Of a DNA stretch of 64,000 nucleotides, positions 11,601 through 20,600 are shown in pieces (position 1 is the stretch's first letter; each line of letters starts with the position of its first letter). Location of the stretch: NCBI RefSeq assembly GCF_024763615.1, contig NC_077222.1, positions 69,936,001 to 70,000,000 on the forward strand, written 5' to 3'. The position numbers and the translations under genes were made by a program. Origin of the DNA: Phlebotomus papatasi. Lineage: Eukaryota; Arthropoda; Insecta; Diptera; Psychodidae. The notes under the pieces are model-generated. The model saw only the letters and a list, made by a program, of their open reading frames with translations. It did no database searches and was not told the DNA's origin.

Positions 11601-14600
11601 AGAAATCCAAAAATTGTGTCGGAAACTCAATTTTTGCATCACGAAACTCAAGAAATCCAAAAATTGTGTCGGGAAACCCAATTTTTGCATCGCGAAACCC
11701 AAGAAACTTAAGAGGTGTTTGTCGAAACCTGAGAAACCCAAAAATTGCATTATGAAAACCAGAGAAATCCAAAAATTGTGTCGGGAAACCCAATTTTTGC
11801 ATCGCGAAACCAAGAAACCCAAAATTTGTTTCTCGAAACCTGAGAAATCCAAAAATTGCATCATGAAAACCAGAGAAATCCAAAAATTGTGTCGGAAACT
11901 CAATTTTTGCATCACGAAACTCAAGAAATCCAAAAATTCTGTCGGGAAACCCAATTTTTGCATCGCGAAACCCAAGAAACCTAAGAGGTGTTTCTCGAAA
12001 CCTGAGAAACCCAAAAATTGCATCATGAAAACCAGAGAAATCCAAAAATTGTGTCGGGAAACCCAATTTTTGCACCGCGAAACCCAAAAATCACGTCGTG
12101 AAGATCAAGAACCGCAAAAATTGCATCGTGAAAAAATGAAAAAAATCGGAGTTTTCTGCCGTTTTCTCCGATGAGATCGGTTGGGAAGTTGGCGGCAGAC
12201 GCAAATTGGAGATTAGAATTAGCCCCTTGGTATTGGATCTAATGCGGAGAGATCCCGTGGTTCGAATTGAATCGCGCCCAATGATTTAAAAAAGTTGTCA
12301 ACTGGTAACATAATTTCAAGCATATTTGGACAGGTAGTGCCACTATTTTCAACGAAACTTAGAGTAAAGGAGGGGCGGAAGAAGCATCTCCAGTAAGAGG
12401 TGCCTCTCCTGGAGGGGAATTCTGTAACGCTCTGGCAATTCCAAATGACAAATTGGGTTTGAATCTTAGGAGAGCTTTTTCGAAAATGCGATTCTATAGC
12501 CGTGACATTGCCATTTCAGCTCACGTGACATTGTCAGAAGTCACATATTTGAGATTTCTGGCAATAAAAATGACTATGAATGTTGTTAACCCTTTAAGGA
12601 CGAGAAACTTTCCGCTGAGCGAAATTCAATGAAATCAAGTTTCCCTCGATATTTTAGCTTAAATAAGAGATTTATGGTTATGAAGAAATTTTCCCATCAC
12701 TAGGAGTCCTGGAAAACTATGGGTCATATATGACTCAATCGTCCATAAAAGTAAAAAAGCACAAAATCTTCCAGACGACTAGTTTACTCGTTTGCTCTGT
12801 TATTTTTGAAGGATAAATAACTTGAATATATTTGTAATAATAAAAAAAAAATATTTAGAGTACGAGTAAAAATGAAAACGATCACAAATTAATTTTAAAA
12901 AATCTCATTCAATTGTTGGTTTCAAACACTCTTGAAGACTTGTACACAAAAACAATAATTTTTATGAAAAAATGCATATTTTTATGAAAAAACGGAAAAA
13001 CATATTATATGAGCACATATATTCTGTCAGTAGAAGACGACGAATATTTGGAGTGGTATATCTCAACTCCTAATGAACAAAATTGAATGAGTGAACTATT
13101 GTTGGAAAGCTTGGCTCATTGGGTCTTAGAATCTGGTATATGCAATATGCTATGGGTAAACCATGGTCATCCAGAACCATTTATGTCGAAAAAGACACTT
13201 TTTGCAGCGTCATTTTTGACCATCTACTGCTGGGACCAGGAGTGACCCACAATTCTCGCACAAGTACTATTTGTTAGAGGAACTCAAAGGGTATAATTTG
13301 TGGAAGAAACTTTTTTTTTGGACATCACACTTTTTTTTATTCATCGACTTTTGCAAGAATTTTGAAATGTAAACGCAAGGAAAAAAATTACAGAAATCCT
13401 TCTATCCCATTTTCTGGACAAACTGATGAAGATATCGACTTGAAATGTTCTGAGTATCCCCCCATAAGTTGATCCAAGGAATCCAATTGTCACTTCAATT
13501 TCATCTCCAAGTCTATCCTTCCCCTCCAGAAACCCCTCTTTTGGGAATATTTCAAGAACAGGACCATCGATGCATTTTATTTTTGAATATGCTTTAGAGA
13601 ATGTCCTAGTGGACATTTTATCCATGCATCTCAAAGACGTCCGACCTCTTCTTCTTGCACTTGCTAATAATCTGGTCAGAAGAGCAGAATTTCTTCTGAT
13701 CAATTTTCTGACCAAAAAGACAAAGTTAGCGACTTTGATTGTTCTGAGTACTCCCTAAAAGTCAATCTAAGGAATCGAAATAACACATGCATTTGCCTCT
13801 CATCCCACTCCTTCTCCTCCAGAAACCATTCTTTTAGAAATATCTCAAGAAATAAACCATCGATCCTTCCCATTTTTGGATATGTTTTTGATATGACCAA
13901 GGCGGATATTTCGTCCTCAGACACCAATATCATCCAGGATTTTTTTTTTGGAATCTAGAAAATAAGTGTTTAAACTTTTGTATCAGTGAATTTCAAGATA
14001 AAAGAAATACTTAACCAAGTAAAAATTGAATAAGCTTTCAAAAAAATGTAAGATCTATCAAATAAACTACATTCTGTCTAAATCCGTTAAAAAATACACT
14101 CCCTTACGCAGTCTATTAATTGGCCTTGGAAATTCCAAGAATAAATTTCTGGATGATATTGGTGTCTGAGGACAAAATGTCCGCCTTGGCCATGTCAAAA
14201 ACATATCCAAAAATGGAAAGGATCGATGGTTTATTTCTTGAGATATTTCCAAAAGAATGGTTTCTGGAGGAACAGGAGTGGGATGAGAGGCAAATGCATG
14301 TGTTGTTTCGATTCGTTAGGCTGACTTTTGGGGGGGGTACTCAGAACAATCAAAGTCGCTAAGTTTGTCTCTTTGGTCAGAAAATTGATCAGAAGAAATT
14401 CTGCTCTTCTGACCAGATTATTAGCATGTGCAAGAAGAAGAGGTCGGACGTCTTTGAAATGTATAGATGAAATGTCCGCTAGGACACTCTCTAAAACATA
14501 TCCAAAAATGAAATGCATCGATGGTTTGGTTCTTGAGATATTCCTAAAAGAGTGGTTTCTGGAGGGGAAGGATAGACGTGGGGATGAAATTGAAGTGACA

Positions 14601-17600
14601 TTTGGATTCCTTGGATCAACTTATGGGGGGATACTCAGAACATTCCAAGTCGATATCTTCATCAGTTTGTCCAGAAAATGGGATAGAAGGATTTCTGTAA
14701 TTTTTTCCTTGCGTTTAGTATTTATAATGAAAACAGTGACGTTTCCATTTGGAGTAGCGAAAAATTTCCATTTGGAACAGGTTTTGAATTAGCTTAAAGC
14801 CAATGATATTCCTGCGCATATGCAACTTTTCTAGGCGCGTAAAGGCATTTCGTGCATCTTTTTCACTCCCAAAAATGTAGGTACATAATCCCAGGTTCGG
14901 ATTGGGACCTTTGCACCTACATAGGCGAAAGTGCCCATGCCCATGCTTTACACGGTCGTAAGCTTTACAATGAGTCGTATTTATTCGGAAACATAGGAAA
15001 AATTTAGTCATTATAAAGCTTAAGACCGTGAAAAGCATGAGCACTTTCCCCTATAAAGTTTGGGTCCAATTTCCAATTTGATAAAGTCGGATTTCATTTC
15101 GAGCCACAAAAGCCGAGATCGTAAAGAATCTCAGCTAACCATATGCCTTGCCTTATGCATCCGTTTTGGTTTAGATGACTTCGTACATGATAATGAATCG
15201 AGGATTCTCCTTTGGTGTGGGTGATGTGACGCCTAGTCGTATTTTGCTTGGAGAGAAGCAAAAACTCCTGGACAATGGATATTCAAAGTGCAGTGATTAC
15301 ATTTCAAAGATGAAAAGTGGAACGTTACAGTGTCAGCCAGGATGTACGCTTGAGGAAACTCTTGAGGCTGTGATGTTGCGTGAATTGTCGAGTATCCGTG
15401 AGTTGGCAGCTAAAGCCTGCTTCAATGAACTCCATCGGACAAATAGTGCCCTGATAATGGCTCAATCGGGCTCTAAGGGGTCCAATATTAATATCTCTCA
15501 AATGATTGCTTGTGTGGGTCAGCAGGCTATCAATGGCAAGAGAGTTCCCAATGGCTATGAAGATAGGAGTCTGCCACATTTTGAGAAATTCTCCAAAATC
15601 CCAGCTGCTCGTGGTTTTGTCCAGAACAGCTTCTTCTCTGGACTCACTCCTACGGAATTCTTCTTTCACACCATGGCTGGAAGGGAGGGTCTTGTGGATA
15701 CGGCTGTGAAGACTGCTGAGACGGGATACTTGCAGAGACGTCTGGTGAAGTGTTTGGAGGATCTTGTTGTGCACTACGATGGAACAGTGAGGAATGCAAT
15801 TGGGGAAGTTGTGGAGTTTACATACGGAGGCGATGGCTTAGATCCGGTTTTCATGGAAGTACAGTGCAAACCGGTGGATTTGGAGAGACAATTTATGCAT
15901 ATTCGCGCTATTGATGGTCATCGGGATGAAGAAGCCCTTGAAGGAGATGAGATTTTGCCAACAGTAACTGATATTTTAAAACTAGAAAAATATATCAATT
16001 CTCGTCAGGATTTTAAGCAGGATTGCTTGTAAGTTTCAATAAAAACCAAATTAAGAAATAATATTAGTTTTTGGAATATCATGGGAATCTTGGGTATTTT
16101 TTTCCAGGAAATTTATGGATACTGTAAGACAACGCTTATGCAACATTGAGAGTAAATTCAAGAGTCGAGGTGCCAGCAATGAAATCTGTCGGACAACAAA
16201 GAGTCATCTTGAGGCATTTCTGGAGGTTGTGGAGAAGAAGTACAGTAGAGCTGTAACTGAACCGGGAACTGCCGTTGGTGCTCTAGCAGCTCAGAGTATC
16301 GGTGAACCAGGAACGCAAATGACACTCAAGACTTTTCACTTTGCTGGTGTTGCTTCCATGAACATCACTCAGGTGGATTTTTTGAAAGGTTTTCTTTGAA
16401 AGTTTATCTTATAAAGTTGACTTATTTTTTTCCCAGGGAGTACCTCGAATTGTAGAGATTATCAATGCTTCAAAGACAATCTCCACGCCAATTATCACAG
16501 CAGAATTGGAGAATAACACTAACATGGAATTTGCCAGGAAGGTCAAAGGGAGAATTGAGAAGACTACCCTTGGAGAGGTTTGCAAATTAAAATTTAACAT
16601 TAAATTTTTTCTAGTGAGGTTCTAATTCGATGCTGGTTAAAATCCCGAACGTCAAAATCGAAAAAAGGCAAAGTCCCGAAAGACAAAAACCCTTTTGGGA
16701 ATTTGGTTTTTCCGGATTTGGCGTTCGGAATTTCGGCTTTATTCGATTTTGGTTTTCGGGATTTGGTCCCATTCAAGATTTTGGCTTTTCTGAATTTTGA
16801 CCCATTCGGGATTTTGGCCCTTTTGGCATTTTCAGGATTTCGACATATCCGGGATTTTGGCCTTTTGTGGATTTCGACCCATTCGGGTTTTTGGTTTTTC
16901 AAGATTTGGGTCCATACGGGATTTCGGCTTTTCGGGATTTTAACCCATTCGGCATTTTGATATTTTCCGGATTTGACGTACACTATTTTGGTTTCTCGGA
17001 ATTTTGACCCATTCGGGATTTGGACCCACTTGCGGTTTGGTCTTTTAGAAATTTCGACCCATTCGGAATTTTGTCCTTTTCGGGATTTGCGCCCATTTGG
17101 GATTTTGGCTTTTCAGGATTTGGGCCTATTCGAGATTTTGGCCCTTCTGGCATTTTCGGGATTTCGGCCTATCCGAGATTTTGGCCTTTTGTGGATTTCG
17201 ACCCATTCGGGTTTTTGGCTTTTCAGAATTTGGGCCCGTACGAGATTATTTTCCGTTCAGGATTTTGGCTTTTTGGGATTTTGACCCATTCGGCATTTTG
17301 GTATTTTCGGGATTTGAGTTTCGGGATTTTGGTTTCTCGGAATTTTGACCCATTCGGGATTTGGAACAATTCGTGATTTTGACTTTTCGGAATTTTGTCC
17401 TTTTCAAGACTTGGGCCCATTTGGGATTTTGGCTTTTTTTCGATTTCGACCCATTCGGTATTTTGGGCTTCTCTGGATTTCGAGCTATTTGCGATTTTGG
17501 TCTTTCAGTATTTGGGCTCATTCAGGATTTTGGCTTTTCGGGGTTTTGACCCATTCGGCATTTTGGTATTTTCGGGATTTTGGTTTCTCGGAATTTTGAC

Positions 17601-20600
17601 CCATTCGGGTTTTGGACCAATACGCGATTTTGACTTTTCGGAATTTTTACCCATTCGGAATTTTGTCCTTTTCAGGGCTTGGGCCTACTCAAGATTTTGG
17701 CTTTTTTTCGATTTCGACCCATTCGGTATTTTGCCCTTTTCTGGATTTCGAGCTATTTGGGATTTTGGTCTTTCAGGATTTGGGCCCTTACAGGATTTTG
17801 GCACGTTCAGGATTTTGGCTTTTCGGGATTTTGACACATTCGGCATTTTGATATTTTCGAGATTTGACATTCAGCATTTTTGGCTTTTGGGTAAATTCGA
17901 GATTTTGGTCTTTCTGAATTTTGACCCCTTCGGAGTCTTGGCCTTTTCGGGATTTCGACCTATTCCAGATTTTGGATTTTCAGGATTTAGGCCCATTCAA
18001 GATTTTGCCTTTTCGGGATTTCGACCCCGGTATTTTGACTTTTTTTGATTTCAACCCATTTGGGATTTTGACCAGTTCGGGATGTCGAAGCATTCAGTAT
18101 TTTGGCCTATTTCGGATTTTAGTTTTTTGATATTTTGACCGGAATACGTTCTAATTATATTTTTCCAGATTTCTTCTTACATAGAGGAAGTTTACAAGGC
18201 ATCAGATTGCTATCTTTTGATTAAGCTTGACATTGATCGAATCCGTGTCCTGGGATTGGAAATCGATGCTGAAACAATTAGATTTGCGTGAGTACAAAGG
18301 AACGACAAGAAATAGTAAATTCATCCAATTTTAAATTTTCAATTAAATTTCAGTCTGAGAAATTCAAAATTGCGCCTAAAACCCAACAATCTCGAAGTTT
18401 TGGGTAATTCAATAGTGATTGTTCGTCCGGATTCAAATAAAAATACCTCCTTAAATGCCGAACTTCAACGTCTGAGCACGATGATTCCAAATATTGTTGT
18501 GGGTGGATTATCGCATATTTCCCGAGCTGTAATTGCCATCAATGATGCCATTCAGCCACCAACGTATCAGCTGTGCGTCGAGGGATCTGGCCTAAGGGAT
18601 GTTATGGCTACATATGGTGTACGTGGGAATCATACAAAGAGCAATAACATTTGGGAAGTATTTAGCACATTGGGCATTGAGGCGGCTCGGACGACAATCA
18701 TGACGGAAATTGCTAGTGTAATGAGTGGACATGGAATGAGTGTTGACAGTCGGCATATAATGCTTCTGGCCAGTCAGATGACCAGTCGTGGAGAAGTGTT
18801 GGGCATCACTCGTCATGGTCTAGCCAAAATGCGAGAATCTGTCTTCAATTTGGCATCGGTAAGTTAAATTTATTTAAAAATCTTTGAAAGGGATTTTTTG
18901 AAACATTTTGAGCAATTTAGGGTAAATGTCCTAATTCAAAACCATTTCCAGACGCTTTAACTTTGACAGAAGATTCAACACATTGAGTTCATATTTTTCT
19001 GAAGAGAATTACATAAATTTGCTCCTTGACTCTTCTAGAATGTTACTGTTTAGTGAAAATTCTTTAGATATAATTTGAAAACTTCTTAAATTCAAGAAAA
19101 ATACGCGAGCGTAAAATGCTTCCATTGGAAAGAAATTAATCCAAATGGAGACAAGGGAAAGTTTCTAATTGGAGACAAACAGTGTAACTCAAACCGCGAC
19201 GAAAGGCTTCCAAAACCTTGTTGAGTTGCTCTTGAGTGCAGGGTTTGTTCTTATTCCTAGTCTTTTCTCCTTTCCCATCTAAAACAATAAGAAAATCTTT
19301 CCAAAAAAAAAACATATTTCCGGGGTTTACTATTGAAGCATTTGCAGACACTTCAGAAAACCCATTTTTGTTCACGAAATAGGTAATTATTTCATTTGAA
19401 AACTTCACGTACCGTTAACAATGAAGATTAACACTTAATTTAAATTAAGTTAGCCAGAAATATGACATAAATGTTAAACAAAACGAATAAATATCAGTCA
19501 CGTTACTTATTCGTGGCTCACGTTATTTACACGTTTCCATTTGGAGTAGCGAAAAATTTCCATTTGGAGCAGGTTTTGAATTAGCTTAATTTGCCCTAAT
19601 TCAAATTTATTACATTGAAGGAGTTAAAATACTTAAAATGTTGTGAAATTATGCTTTCTTTGAAAATTTATTGAAAAATTTTATAGGAAATGCAATTGGC
19701 GTTATTATTATCGCGTTAAAATGTAGAAGCAATATAACCCGCCATAAGCAACAAAGGCTTTGCTTTGGCAAAATTCGCGCTCTTTTGGAGACTATTGTCC
19801 AGGACCAGAACGAAATTTCTGCTTCTAAGCGAAAATTAAAAAAAAAATTCTCCAGTGATTTCGTCCGTATTCCCATATGTGGAATCTTCGAGAATTTTAG
19901 AACCAAATTCCATCCATGAATAACGAAATTTCTGTTGAAAATCCTAAGGAATTTTAGAGGAAACAATCAATGGAAAACTCTCAAGGAATTCTTTGGGAAT
20001 TCTAATTACAAATAGAGACGGTAAAATTTTAAAAAATTTCACAGCAGTCGACACCTACTTTGGGCGGAAATTCATGAAATTTCTTGAAATTTACCAACTC
20101 TAATTACAAAAAATCGAACGAAATTTTCTGTGATCTCGTTGGGAAAATTTCCACATCCCAGAAAAGTAATTTCTTCAGTTATTCCATTCTAATTTCCACT
20201 AAGGGAATTCTTGCAGATATTTAGGGGAAAATTCACTACAGAAATTGTTATATATGAAATATAACAATGAAATCTATGAAATATTGCTCCCTAACTTTTT
20301 ATAGCAAGTAAATGTATAAAAAGGCGCAAAGAGTGCAGTTAGTCCTCTTTCGCCTCCCAGTGAACGAATATGCGACATCAGCCTAAATAAAACCTTTTGT
20401 GATAATCCAATTGTGTATTTTTAATGTCGCATATCACTGGCGACGAGGATGGAAATTTCTGGGGCAAATCCCAAGAAAAGTTAAAAGAAATAATTCAGAG
20501 AAATTTCTCTAGGAATTCTCTGGGAATTCTCTAAGAAACTAACAAATTTTAAGGTAAATTATTGCGCCAAAAATTTTAAGGCGCAAATTAAAGGTCTTGC

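Larger units (their letters stand above)
10466..15174 (+). other. Polr3A intron 7 (4.7 kb, repeat-filled)
   Basis: Residues 686 and 687 join in phase 0 with no alignment gap, so no exon is missing. Contents in order: a hairpin at 10519-10626, a SINE-like head at about 10778, a minisatellite (10858-12140), a B-box-like segment (about 12230-12285), a truncated MITE copy (12408-12585), a TTAA-family MITE (12590-12748), a 1.35-kb foldback (13367-14717), a terminal scrap of a pogo-like element (about 14725-14797) and a further imperfect palindrome at about 14917-15056. Confidence 0.85.

Noticed and set aside
11515..12174. Long open frames on both strands (190, 152 and 194 aa) with Phe/Gly or Lys/Pro-rich repeats
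   Set aside because: They lie in a tandem array whose units lack stops. Overlapping frames on both strands mirror each other, and the region is inside a Polr3A intron.
13341..14792. Open frames of 124 and 154 aa that resemble each other
   Set aside because: Mirror images from the two arms of the foldback. No domain and no conserved start context.
16600..18130. Repetitive open frames up to 217 aa rich in Phe, Asp and Gly
   Set aside because: Products of the stop-poor CGGGATTTTGG minisatellite. Multiple frames are open at once and no protein family fits.
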